Positions 30,080-40,300 of a stretch of 64,000 bases of DNA are shown here, one piece after another (the first letter of the stretch is position 1; each line of letters begins with the position of its first letter). The position numbers and the translations under genes were made by a program. The notes beneath the pieces were generated by a model that saw only the letters and a program-made list of their open reading frames with translations, did no database searches and had not been told where the DNA came from. This DNA is from Gracilariopsis chorda (Eukaryota; Rhodophyta; Florideophyceae; Gracilariales; Gracilariaceae), in the NCBI GenBank assembly GCA_003194525.1, contig NBIV01000014.1, positions 1-64,000 on the forward strand, read 5' to 3'.

Positions 30080-30888
30080 TGTCGCGAAGGGGACGCAGGG
30101 CGTGCTGCGGTCTCGGAAGTCGGCAATACAATCCGCGGGGAGTTCAAGAAGGTGGATGATGCAAGCGGAAGCTCTTGTGAGGTACTGCGCATGACAGCAA
30201 AAAGAACTGTAATCTAAGAGGCAATGCTCGAGTATTTACGTGGTTGCCCGGTCAGTACGGTTGAACGCTTTTTGTTTTTGGTGGTAAGGGTTAGCAAGAA
30301 CTGCACCGCGGGCCCCACGCTGTCCGAATGGCAGCTGCACTACAATTGTGGACGAACAATCGTAGGTGGGCGATTCGAAATCTGACGGCTTCCTCTCTCT
30401 CGGAGTGTCCAAAACATCTACCCCTTTGAAGTCAAGAGAGAGTGACGGGCGTTTACTGGAGGTTACTGGAGACTCTCTGTCGTGACGGTGAACAATCGGC
30501 ACTAATTGAAGGGCCAATGCTTGTTGTGAAACGCAAATTATAGCTGTGCTCGGCAATACGAGCTGAATTGGTGGGGCGGACAGGATCGAATGAGATGTGA
30601 CTGATTAACGTTTGCAGCTTTGTTTGTATGCCGTGCGCAGGGCAAAGTAGAGGGAATTTATATCTGCGGGTGATTGATTGTCAACGCCCGTAAATATGTG
30701 ACACGGGCGAGGAAAGAATACATCGTTATTCGCGCTCTTGCGTTCACGGTACAAACCGGGCTTGTCGGCAATAGAGTGTGCATGTGTTGTCGAAAACTGT
30801 GAAAGAGAGTATGAGCACGACACAAGCATAATGGAAGAGCATGCAGGCAGTAGACCGGCGTACAAACGGAAGAAGCATGGAGATAAAG
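30080..30888. other. Intergenic region upstream of the PMI-like gene
   Basis: Between the PMI-like start (30079) and the LSM7 stop (30889), both minus. A 106-codon minus frame at 30236-30556 lacks an ATG and any domain. Nothing else is seen. Confidence 0.35.
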
Positions 30889-31378
30889 CTAGACAAGTGG
30901 TTTGTTAAGAAAGGGGTTTTCAATCTGTTCCAATCCGTCCACAGGGGCAATGGTCATAACAGAAGTGCCCCTCGCAACAAGCAGACCAAGTTTTCGTTGC
31001 TTTCCGCTAAGTTTGTAGGGGTCAACAGGGTCTTTTCACAATGCGGTGATGCGTCAGCAGGGCGGGACATGAAAGTTGTTTCAAAGGAGGAGAGGGTGGC
31101 GGGGATAGAACGTACCGCGTAGTTGCTCGACTACTTCATCGAGAACGAGGTTTAACAAGGGATCCCAGCCTTTGAGCACGCCTTGGATCTGACGACCACC
31201 CGTTAGATGAACTTGCACATTTTTGTTGATGTGTTTGGAGAGATCTAAAATGACCTTGTGTGGTGGGTTCTTCCGGGGTTTGTCCTGATGTTTTTGACTC
31301 TGAGAGGAAGAAGGCAGTTAGCAAAGCGCTCGGACAGTTTGCGACTTGAACGCCTTGGATGATGAAAGCACTTACCAT
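30889..31378 (-). CDS. LSM7: U6 snRNA-associated Sm-like protein LSm7
   Basis: Three exons on the minus strand: 31376-31378 (just the ATG), 31116-31299 and 30889-31031. The introns are 75 nt (GTAAGT...CTCTCAG) and 84 nt (GTACGT...GAAAAG). The product is 109 residues. Sm1 reads ILDLSKHINKNVQVHLTGGR, then GVLKGWDPLLNLVLDE. Sm2 reads LGLLVARGTSVMTIAP, followed by ENPF. These match LSm7 point by point, including the EQLRDP junction across intron 2 and the LGLVVCRGTSV-type motif. LSm7 belongs to the LSm2-8 ring on U6 snRNA and the LSm1-7 ring in mRNA decay. Splitting the start codon exactly from the rest by an intron is a notable gene structure. The gene is divergent from the FAS1 gene. Confidence 0.95.
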
Positions 31379-31805
31379 GCTGTTGATGCTGTTGTTAGAC
31401 AGAAAGCTTAAAGAGAAGGCGCTATGCACGTTGATGTGGAAGTAAAGTTATTACTACTAGCTACTAGCTAGAGGAACGAAAGAGCTTTTCGGGAAATGGA
31501 TCGCTGCCACGTTGTCCAACAGTACACGTTGCATGTGCAGCTCCCAAATATGTACAAATATCAGGCAGCGATTGGTGCAAAACGATCTCGTCGCAGCTCC
31601 AGGGCAGCGCAGAGCAGTGCGTCATGTGATTCGCGGAAGGCTGCCACTGGTCACCAGGGTTCGCACACCCAACGGCCCCCAACACGAACAATCTTGCTCG
31701 TAGAGCCAACAACGTACCCCAAGCTAGCTCATCCACATCGACCCCTTCCCCTTCGCTATCCCGCCCCAACGCCTTCTATCCCGCACCTTCCGCACAGCCT
31801 CCACC
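31379..31805. promoter_or_regulatory. Divergent promoter between LSM7 and FAS1 genes
   Basis: A 427-bp spacer between two opposite starts. A duplicated CTACTAGCTACTAGCTAGAG stretch lies at 31453-31473. The plus strand is C-rich from about 31670 to the FAS1 start. No ORF of note. Confidence 0.4.
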
Positions 31806-32588
31806 ATGTCCGCCTTCATCCCCCAAACAGCTCTTTCCGCCATCTCCGGAACGCGCGTGCACCACGCTTCCGCCACAGCACCGCTCCGCCCTCAATCGCT
31901 CTCCACGCCCACAACAGCCCCTCGCATGGTAGCCTACCCATACACCGGCAGCGGCTATGGAGCAGCCGGCGTACCCTACGCGGGCGACCGTTTCGGTCAG
32001 GCCTTCAAGCAAACCACAGAGGACGATATAGTACAGACCGCCGCCAAGGTACCGATATTCTCCACGTTGGTTGCGCTGTTACAGGAGACGGGTTTGGACT
32101 ATGAACTGGCTAAAGGCGGTCCGTTTACAGTGCTAGCACCCCCAGACGCTGCGTTCGCCGCTCTGTTGGATGCGCATGGGTTTGCCAAGCTCGGAACTCT
32201 ACTCCGTCCCGAGAACCGCGCGGAGCTACGAAAGGTGCTAGCGCATCACGTGGTGAGAGGAAGCGTTTCATCAGGTGCTCTAGCAGCCGCTGGAAGCATT
32301 ACAACTGTGTCGCTTGCCGGTGAAGCGATAACACTGATGGGCTTTAATAAGAAACTATCTGCGGGCAGTGCGCGAATGATAAAGACGGACGTGCCGTGTT
32401 CTAATGGCGTCATCCATGTGATTGGGTCGGTGTTGATTCCGGGATCGTTTGAGGTGCAGCCGGCCGGTCGCAAGCCGCAATACTTTTTCACATCCACTGT
32501 GCAAGAGGTGTACGGACCGATGATAACGCCTCGTCAGGCATTAGGAATCGATGCAGCACCGAGTGGTTCAGCGCTTGCGAAGCAGTAA
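31806..32588 (+). CDS. Fasciclin (FAS1) domain protein, probably plastid- or secretory-targeted
   Basis: A 260-residue protein with one FAS1 domain at about 75-210. The first conserved block is FSTLVALLQETGLDYELAKGG-type with PFTVLAPPDAAFAAL (H1). It continues AELRKVLAHHVVRG, and the second block is CSNGVIHVIGSVLIP (H2). FAS1 domains mediate adhesion or occur as small stress-linked proteins in photosynthetic cells. Residues 1-55 are rich in Ser, Thr, Ala and Arg with no acidic residues, like a plastid transit peptide; no clear hydrophobic signal core is seen. Location is therefore inferred as plastid. The C-terminal 40 residues hold an unassigned YFFTSTVQEVYGP motif. The start CCACCATG is strong. 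It converges on PUS1 with only 68 bp between stops. Confidence 0.88.
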   Translation: MSAFIPQTALSAISGTRVHHASATAPLRPQSLSTPTTAPRMVAYPYTGSGYGAAGVPYAGDRFGQAFKQTTEDDIVQTAAKVPIFSTLVALLQETGLDYELAKGGPFTVLAPPDAAFAALLDAHGFAKLGTLLRPENRAELRKVLAHHVVRGSVSSGALAAAGSITTVSLAGEAITLMGFNKKLSAGSARMIKTDVPCSNGVIHVIGSVLIPGSFEVQPAGRKPQYFFTSTVQEVYGPMITPRQALGIDAAPSGSALAKQ

Positions 32589-32656
32589 ACAGTGAACAAG
32601 TGTTTTTGTTTGTGTGTTTGTCAGTTAGTACTAGATACTGTTACCAACGAGTGGAG

Positions 32657-33781
32657 TCAGTGGAATTGCACAGGATGTGCTTCGACTGTGCGAAAGTAGA
32701 TGGACATGGAGTCGTCTTGCATAGCACGTCGCGCGATGGAAGGGAAGATATAGTTGCGTTTGAACAGTTCGCGCTGCGCGTCGTACGTGGAGAGAGAAAG
32801 CGGTTGCGGTAGTACGGCGGCGTGTCGGTTGTTGTACCAGTCAAAATGACAGCAGTCCAGAAAGAGCCCCGTCGGCGGGGCGGGTGGGATGTTGACGAGA
32901 GTGGCCGGATGCAGCGCGCGCGGGATGGCGTCGGATGGGACTTGGTGCAAACAGGTGAGCAGCGCGAGACTGACCATTTTGCGAATTTGATGCAACATGA
33001 AACTCTGCCCCCTCACACGTATTCGGAGATACTGCGTGGAGGGGTGAGGCAGTTGCACGGGGTGCAGATCGCAGGCACAGTGCATGACGAAACGGCGCGC
33101 CTGACTTCTGGGCGGAATGCAGTGGTCCATGCCGACGGTGAAGTTGTGAAAGTGATGCGCGCCCTCATACTGGCGAAGAGCGTTGTGGAAGGAGAGAATG
33201 GATGCGCCTTGCAGAGCGGATGTGGGTAACATGTACTCGTACCAACGGTGGCTGCAGCACGCCCTGGCGGAGAAACTCTGCGTCACGCGAGCGATATCGA
33301 GCAAATGCACGTGTGAGGGGAGCTGTTGCTGCACGCGAGAGGCCGTGAGACGAAGGGCGTTTCCGTGGTGCAACTCGTCTCTGGAGAAGAGTAGTTTGGC
33401 CGAAATGACATTGCCGGCGGCTGAAACGCCGCGATCGGTGCGAGCGGCAAGCTGCCACTGCACTTTTTGCAGGGCGCCAACGTTGTATGAAGCGATGGCG
33501 TGCGATCTATGCAGCGCGGTTTCGAGCACGTCGGAGATGGTTTGTACGTGGCGATTGCGTTGCAGGCCGTGGTATCCGGCGCCGTCGTACGCCACCAACA
33601 GCGCCACTTTGCGCTTAGTCTGGTGACGCGGTCTTGTGGGCGAGCGCGGTCTTGTGGGCGAGCGCGGGCGCGAGCTCGAGTCGGAGCACGTCGTGCGACA
33701 CGTCTGCGCGACGGGCGGAGGCGGCGCCAGGTACAGCAACAGCATCTTTCGCAGCGACTGCGTGCGCGCCAGCGCCAGCAT
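32657..33781 (-). CDS. tRNA pseudouridine synthase of the TruA/PUS1 family
   Basis: A 374-residue enzyme that isomerises uridine to pseudouridine in tRNA. Family signatures: KVALLVAYDGAGYHGLQRN at about 57, the catalytic block QLAARTDRGVSAAGNVISAK with the essential Asp in ARTDRGVSA, FSARACCSHRWYEYMLP, RGQSFMLHQIRKMVSLAL near 265, and the closing PPAPPTGLFLDCCHF. The order and spacing are normal. Residues 1-55 are Arg/Pro/Ser-rich and include an exact tandem RPRSPT repeat, encoded by an 18-bp duplication near 33633-33665; they may be an organellar leader. Residues GVSAAGNVISAKL match PUS1/DEG1-like enzymes better than bacterial TruA, but the target position cannot be set. The ATG at 33781 opens the frame after an in-frame stop-free leader. 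Confidence 0.92.
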   Translation of the reverse strand: MLALARTQSLRKMLLLYLAPPPPVAQTCRTTCSDSSSRPRSPTRPRSPTRPRHQTKRKVALLVAYDGAGYHGLQRNRHVQTISDVLETALHRSHAIASYNVGALQKVQWQLAARTDRGVSAAGNVISAKLLFSRDELHHGNALRLTASRVQQQLPSHVHLLDIARVTQSFSARACCSHRWYEYMLPTSALQGASILSFHNALRQYEGAHHFHNFTVGMDHCIPPRSQARRFVMHCACDLHPVQLPHPSTQYLRIRVRGQSFMLHQIRKMVSLALLTCLHQVPSDAIPRALHPATLVNIPPAPPTGLFLDCCHFDWYNNRHAAVLPQPLSLSTYDAQRELFKRNYIFPSIARRAMQDDSMSIYFRTVEAHPVQFH

Positions 33782-34814
33782 TTCGCGCCGTCGTTTGCAA
33801 AGTTGGGCGACGGAGGGACGGCGCGACGCAGCCGAGTGTGGAATGCGCGCCGCGCGCGCGCCGCGCCACGTGGCCGACGTGGGCGCGTGGACAGCAGGTG
33901 CTGTTTATTTTTAGAGCGTGACCCGCTGGCGCGTCGGCCACAGCGCGCCGTGTACATAAGCGCCGTTCCACGCTCGCTTGCATAGACGCATGCGCGTTTT
34001 TTGTCTCACGATCTAACGCGCCCCCACGGCGGGTGCTGTAAAGGCGCGTGCACTGCGCACTGCCACACACACGCCAATCACTCGCGTGCTGTTTTGCCCT
34101 TCAGTAACCGCGCTGTCCACCGCCACTTGGACGCGCCCAACCGCCCGCAGAAAAAGGCACCAAACCGCAGCTGTGCGTCGCCGCCAGTGTTGTCTATCCT
34201 TATCCATCGAATTGGCCACGCATCGCGCGCACGCTTTTCCTACTTGTCTTGTCTACTCTTCTCCATCCCATACCTTCACCCTCTTGTCCCCCCTCCACTG
34301 CTCTTCACCTCCACCCCCCCTCCACTGCTCTTCACCTCCACCCCCCTCCACCACCACCACCACCACCACCCACAACCCCCCCCCCCCCCAACACTCCAAC
34401 AAACATCAACCACCTTCAACATACAATACTTGTCGCCCTTCCTCCGCTCCAATCCCGGCTACGCTCCAACTGCTCTCGAGTCTCCTCCCCCAACCCCTCC
34501 CCTCAGACACACCACATACTTCACCTCCCGCCCATTGCCGACCATCGCACCTCTCGAGTCACGCCGTGTACACCACCCCTTCCCTCACTCCTTCCACCTT
34601 TCCAACTCACCCGTCCCCCTCCATTTTAAACGCTCGCAACCGCTCGTTCCCTTCCATATTCCTTGTCTCTCATCCCGTGCCGGCACAACTCAACTGCGCT
34701 CAACAAACCTCGCCCTTCAAAAACTCCCCACTCTCCGCTCCTGCACCCCACACTCTCCCGACCCGCTCACCTACCTTCGTTGTTAGCGCGCGCGCCGCCT
34801 CCCCCCTCCCTACC
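33782..34814. promoter_or_regulatory. Divergent promoter and pyrimidine-rich leader
   Basis: Upstream of PUS1 (minus) and the hypothetical gene at 34815 (plus). The right half (34240-34800) is almost purely pyrimidine on the plus strand, with two exact CTCCACTGCTCTTCACCTCC copies near 34289-34340, a CACCAC run and a 14-nt C run at 34376-34389. The long open frames here arise from that composition and are probably untranslated. Confidence 0.45.
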
Positions 34815-35918
34815 ATGAGTGCTTCTCCCTCATCTCCCATGTCGTTCTTATCGCTTCCCTCAACACCATCCTCAACACCCCCGCCCGCCCCCCCTCCCCA
34901 ACAACCACCGCTCTCCACAACCTTTGCAAACCGTGCCGCCCTCTACGAACAAGTGTGCTCGCTCAAGTCACGTATGCAGCTACTGCGCTCTACAAGCGAT
35001 GACAAATCGCAATACAACGCGTTGCTCATTCGCGTTCAACAGCTGTTCGCTCAGCTATACCCGACCCACCCCCGCATCCGACCTCTCTTGGCTGCGCTTG
35101 CCACCCGCAGAGATCGACTACTGTTGTTGCGGGGTGCGTTTCGCGATCAGAGGGCGGCCATCGCCAAGCTGGATGATGGCGCCAACTTGTTGTTACTCGT
35201 CTCGGAACACATAGCGCTGCTTATTTCGTGCTACTCCACGCACTCGTCGTCGTGCACCTCCTCGTCCGCTTCCTCTTCGTGCGCTAGCTTGCAGCAAACC
35301 GCGTCGCGACTATGGTGCATGTCCAAGCCGCGACAGGACCAGCTCGCGTGCGACGACGAAGAGAGCGCCCACTCAGCCGACAACCTGCTCCTTGCACAAC
35401 AAGAAGAGCAATCACAAGTGGCACCACCGCCATCACCACCACACGTGCAACAACGGCAAGCGTCCGATCACGTGCGACCAACGTTGTCGCTGGTCATTCC
35501 GCGAAACTACAAGGCAAAGTATTTGCGCAAGTGCAGTTTGCTAGCTGCAGACGCACTGTCCAGCGCTGTCGATCTGAGCAGTTTTCTAGCACAGCAGCTT
35601 CACACACGCGGCCAGCACCTACTGGTACCGGACATCCATATGCTATGCCGACCGTGTCTGAGCATTGTGGACCTTCCGGGCGGGTTTACGCTGATATTTC
35701 GTAGCGAGCTTTTGCAGCGCATGGCGGAAGAAGCACTACGGATGCGACGACAGGTGTTTGAATGGAGACGGAAACAGGTGGCGTTTTGTTTGAAGCTGCG
35801 TAAGAATTTGGCGGCTTGTCGTAAGAGCATGCAACGAGAACTCATGGCGCTGATGGACGTTCGTATGGAACTGGCGTTGCAGGAGTTTGGAAGTAACACG
35901 CCCTCGCTTTCTTCATGA
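34815..35918 (+). CDS. Hypothetical protein with helical C-terminal domain
   Basis: A 367-residue protein from ACCATG at 34815; the frame extends upstream but through a C-rich leader. Residues 1-45 are Ser/Pro-rich. Residues 46-150 are helical (ALYEQVCSLKSRMQLLRS, RDRLLLLRGAFRDQRAAI). A Ser/Cys and Gln-rich low-complexity linker covers about 155-230. The C-terminal 135 residues look like a conserved, charged helical domain: LSLVIPRNYKAKYLRKCSLL, VDLPGGFTLIFRSELLQRM, then a long basic helix EWRRKQVAFCLKLRKNL and a final LMDVRMELALQEFG. No signal peptide or membrane segment is visible and no family was recognised. The intron-free frame and consistent helical pattern support coding. Confidence 0.65.
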   Translation: MSASPSSPMSFLSLPSTPSSTPPPAPPPQQPPLSTTFANRAALYEQVCSLKSRMQLLRSTSDDKSQYNALLIRVQQLFAQLYPTHPRIRPLLAALATRRDRLLLLRGAFRDQRAAIAKLDDGANLLLLVSEHIALLISCYSTHSSSCTSSSASSSCASLQQTASRLWCMSKPRQDQLACDDEESAHSADNLLLAQQEEQSQVAPPPSPPHVQQRQASDHVRPTLSLVIPRNYKAKYLRKCSLLAADALSSAVDLSSFLAQQLHTRGQHLLVPDIHMLCRPCLSIVDLPGGFTLIFRSELLQRMAEEALRMRRQVFEWRRKQVAFCLKLRKNLAACRKSMQRELMALMDVRMELALQEFGSNTPSLSS

Positions 35919-37385
35919 CATATATATTTTTTTCGGTTGGGGTGGGGGGAGAGCAGGAGGAGTGAAAGAGGAAAACGGCAAACGCACGGGGGTGTGGTTT
36001 GAATTGCGAAAGCGCGCTCTGTGTGTATGTGCTTTTTTTATTTTTTTTTGTTTCACATTGTAAGCGGGTTTTGTGTGTTTTTACTTATTACTTTTACTGT
36101 TACAGACACGGTTCGGATAGCGTTTGAGGCGTACATAGCGCATTAGCATTTTTGATAAAGCTCAGGCATCAACTAACTTGTTTTTGGTGAGGGAAAGTGT
36201 ACAAGGAGCACCTGAAAAGAGAGATTACAAAAGGGGGGTGCTTTGGTGGGGGTGTAGAAGCAGGGGGAGCACGCAAGGTGCAAGTCACCAACTGCAAGGT
36301 TACAGCCGACGGAGTGAGGGGGTGCTTCTAAAGAGAAAAGTATGTAAAATAGGTCGAAGGGAAAGCCACGCAAGTGGGTTGGGTTCAATTGCATGCAAGA
36401 GCGCAGCCATTCGAATGTAATGTGATCGTTGCGTTCAGCGAGCGCGCTTCTTTTTTGGGGCGCGTTTTTCGGCTGGCGCGCGTGCCCCAAAACGCTGTGT
36501 GTCGTCGCTTTTTGGCGGCGTGGAACAAAAGTTGGCCCGTGAATTGCGCCCCGTTTGAAAGCGACCGCAGCAAATGCGCACACGCAGTGGTGAGTTGTTT
36601 TGGGCCGAGATGAGCTGTTTGCGCGCGCCTTTTGGGCTGTCTAAATTCTGGCTATTTTTAAACGCGGCGACGCTTTTCGCGCCGTTTTGGCTCGCGGCTG
36701 ACAGATGTCACGGCGACTTGCAGCTGTAGCCAAAAAGGTTACACGACCAACGCAAAGCTTCCCTTCGCGCCTTCCTTTCGCGCGCCGCTGCCGCTGCCGC
36801 TGCCATTGTCGGCCGTGATGGCGATCGCTTTGAGCGCGTTGTTGATGCACATGCCTTTGCGCGCCAGTTGCACCGCCCGTGTGCACCACCAGCCGTGTAC
36901 GATTTAACTCTCTGCGCTCGCGCTGGGCAGTGGTGCTCGGCAGCTGTTCGACCTGCCACGGTTACTCGCCTGATTCACGTACGCTGCCGTGTACAGAGGC
37001 AGTGCTCACCATGTATAACATGTCATGTTCGTATTTTTGGAGCCCGGCTCTGCCCCCGCCCGCCTTGTCACTACATATCTACAGTATGTACTTTATACTA
37101 CCCAAGCGTGAACGCTGTCTGGCCGCGATACAGAGCAAAGCGGCAAGCATTGCACCTCCATCAGCGCATCGCCCTTGTTTACTTTGGATTGCTGTTGTGA
37201 CAGCGTCATACAAATGCGCAATGACCACTCGTGTTGAAATTTGTAATCTTTTTGCATTACACTTTCATGGAAACTAAAATTTTTGTGCACTTCTGACAAA
37301 AACTCATCCGTTGCTGCCAGCGCTGATACCGCGCACCAGTCGTTTCCCTCGCAGTTCACGCCCTCATGTCCAACGAGCCGCACCA
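35919..37385. other. Intergenic region, no gene recognised
   Basis: Between the hypothetical gene and MON2, both plus. T-rich sequence at 35925-36060 fits a 3' untranslated region. Short antisense frames at 36173-36583 and elsewhere have no domains. The 3' end (37310-37385) is open in frame with MON2. Confidence 0.4.
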
Positions 37386-40300
37386 ATGTCTATCTATCTA
37401 TCATTGTTATCATTAGAGAAGCTTCCGCTTTTCCGTCACATCTACTCATGCATCCCGCCAACTAACTCACCCCCCCCCCCCCACTCTCACACCACCCTCC
37501 AACTGGCTGCTTCCAACAACATACCACACGCGCCATGCACCACACAAACCGCCTTCCAAAACCTTTTTTTGCGAACCCTCGAAGCCGATCTCCGCGCATT
37601 ATCAGCCGATGCTCGCCGTCGCAACCCCCAGCTCAAAGAGGCAGCAGAACGAGTCATCCTTTCCTTGAAGGAGGCCGATGACGCTCAGTCCGAGGCAAAC
37701 GCTACCGATCAAGCCGCCTCGGTCTTCTGCACCGCCTGCGAATCCCCTCAACACTCCTCCCTCCAGTCCCCGGATTCTGCGCACTTAAAAGTATCCCTGC
37801 GCGCTGTATCATGTCTACATCGCCTCGTCACCCATCGCGCCTTGACACCCTCACGACTGCCAGAGCTTCTCCACGCCTTGCAGACACTCACTTCTACCTG
37901 CTGCGATGACAACATAACTCTAAAGGTGCTACAAACCCTTCTTAGCTTACTCACTGTCCGATCTTACACTCGATCCCTCTCCGAGCATCATTTGTCGCGC
38001 GCCTTTTCGTTGCTCTTTCACCTCAAGTCTGCGCGTAATCACCACAAAGGCAACCCCGCCACTAACGCCCTGTCTGCCATTTCGAACTTCTCCACCCCAG
38101 CTGCGGCAGACAGAGGCATCATTGAACAAACAGCCAAGGCCGCTTTCCGTCAGGTTTCTTCAGATCTCTTTGCGGCCGCTGCAGACGCTACCGTGCGCAC
38201 AGCCGTTGAGAGACAAGCTCCAGCAGGCGAGTTCATCCCACTTGCAGTCTTTCCGAGCGAGGCCAGCGCTGCCTTCAGCCTCTTTCTAGATCTGTGTCAT
38301 GCCGTTTCTGGAGAGAGCTTCACATGGCTTTCCACCACGCCGTCAGACCGATCCCACCCTTTTGAAGCTACTCTCGCTCTTGAAGTTATTGACGACAGTC
38401 TTGCAACAAATATTTCGCTCTTTGCTGGCCAGCCTGTGTTTTCAGAACTCTTGTTGGCACGACTCTGTCCCTCAATTCACAAGCTTTTGCACACTACCAG
38501 GGACAAGGCCGTTTTGAAGTCCTTGTTCAGTCTTATTGTTACTCTTGTCAGGAACTACTGGAGAAACCTCACACCGGATGCCGAAACGTTTTGCAGTGCC
38601 TTGACCACTATGGCTGCGCTGGCAGATGAAAATGAAAGAAAAACACGTCATCATTCTTGGGCTGCCATATACGCAATGGAAGCGCTTCGATGCATTTTTA
38701 GGTCAGTCCCTAATGAACCCAGTCCTTTGCTTGACTTTGCGCGCAGCTTTGATCTCGGTGATGCAGGTGGAAAGTGTGTCTCTGGCGTTATAGCTACTGC
38801 CAGTGATGAGATAACGTTCAGCGAATCTCTCATGTTGGGATTACTGCCTGCCCCTCCCATCACAGGCACTATGAAGCCTTTCGCCAAGCTCATTACCAAT
38901 ACCCCTGACTTCATGGCTGCCATAGCCGTGGGTCTTCATATCGACATTGTGAGAGCTGCGGACGAAGCTGTGCAAAAGAACTTGCATAACGTTGCTGCGC
39001 TTCTCATCTCAAACGACGCGACGGGGAAGGTCGTCACCATGCTGGGGAGCATTGTTGAGGGCAGGACTATTCCGAGCGATTTGACGGATGCTTCTGTCGC
39101 ACACCAAGAGGCTCAGCTTAATGCGTTTAAGGCAGTTGTTGGTTCTATCGCGCGGATCGCGGTGGTGAGCAATGCTTGCAAGTTTGACGCCCTTCGAGAG
39201 AAAGCAATTGGGACTCTATGTTCTGCCTGTGCAGGATGCGTACGCTTGAAGCCCTCCGCCAAGGAAATACCTATCGCATCGAAACGACTACACGCTCTGT
39301 TTGAAGCGCTGCTTGACGTTGCCTCTGAATGCAGAGCTTCTCTCGGTCGTTCATGGATACCCGTCATTGATGCCCTGGATCAGCTCGATGCACTGAACAA
39401 GAATGCAGCGATGAGCAATGATAGGGATGTTAAGGCTTTCGCATCCAGTACGGGTGAACTCGAAGAAACTATCCGAACATTGATGAGTTCTACAACAGAT
39501 CTGCCATGGGATTCATGTCATGATCTCATATCTGCTCTAGTGCGTTGTTCTCGCCAATCAGTCACAATGTTGGGCAAAAACAATAACGGTGAGGAGCCGA
39601 AGAGATTGGGTTCTGAACCTAATATAGTTCGAATGTTCGGAATAGAAGGAGCGGAAATCGCAATGTTAAATGCACTCAAACGAGCAGACTCTCGTGAAGT
39701 TGCAGTGCCATCTGCCCTTTGGCAGCTTTTGACAGGCCATCTCACTTCGATATGTACTGACATGGCATCACAACCAACCCGAGCATTTGCCTTGAATTCT
39801 CTAACGAGACTAGTCTGTGGAGCTTTGGATGGTGGCAACGAGTCAGTCATACCCCACGAAAGAATGGTTACGCCTTTCTTGGACCTGTTTTCATCCCCGT
39901 TTCAAGATGTGCATTCAGGAACTTTGTCATCTGTGTATTCTATTTTGGAAAGTCACGGGGAGCAACTAAGAGGGGATTCAGCGTGGACAATAATCCTGCA
40001 AATTCTAAGCATGGCTACAGGGATACAGAGCGTGCCGAAAGGAGATAATTTGGAGGACACGAGCGAAGAAAATGTTACCACAAACCACAAACATCCAGCC
40101 TTCCAACCCTCACCGGAAAACGTATCTGATGGTTTCAAACTTGTACAAGTGATTGCAGACGACTTTCTCCCCTCAATCAACAAGAAGTCGTTCCCGGCGT
40201 GGTTGAATGTGCTGGGATTGTACAGCAGACAAGTCCAGGACGTGAATGTTGCATTGACGTCGATTGGACTCATGTGGCGAACGGCCGATTTTATTGCGAA

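Noticed and set aside
30236-30556. 106-codon minus frame between PMI-like and LSM7 genes
   Set aside because: It begins at TTG, has no domain and no splice partner.
34086-34814. Upstream extension of the gene at 34815 as a 610-residue protein
   Set aside because: The extension is translated pyrimidine leader (Pro/Ser/Thr/His runs) with a C homopolymer; the internal ATG has a good context.
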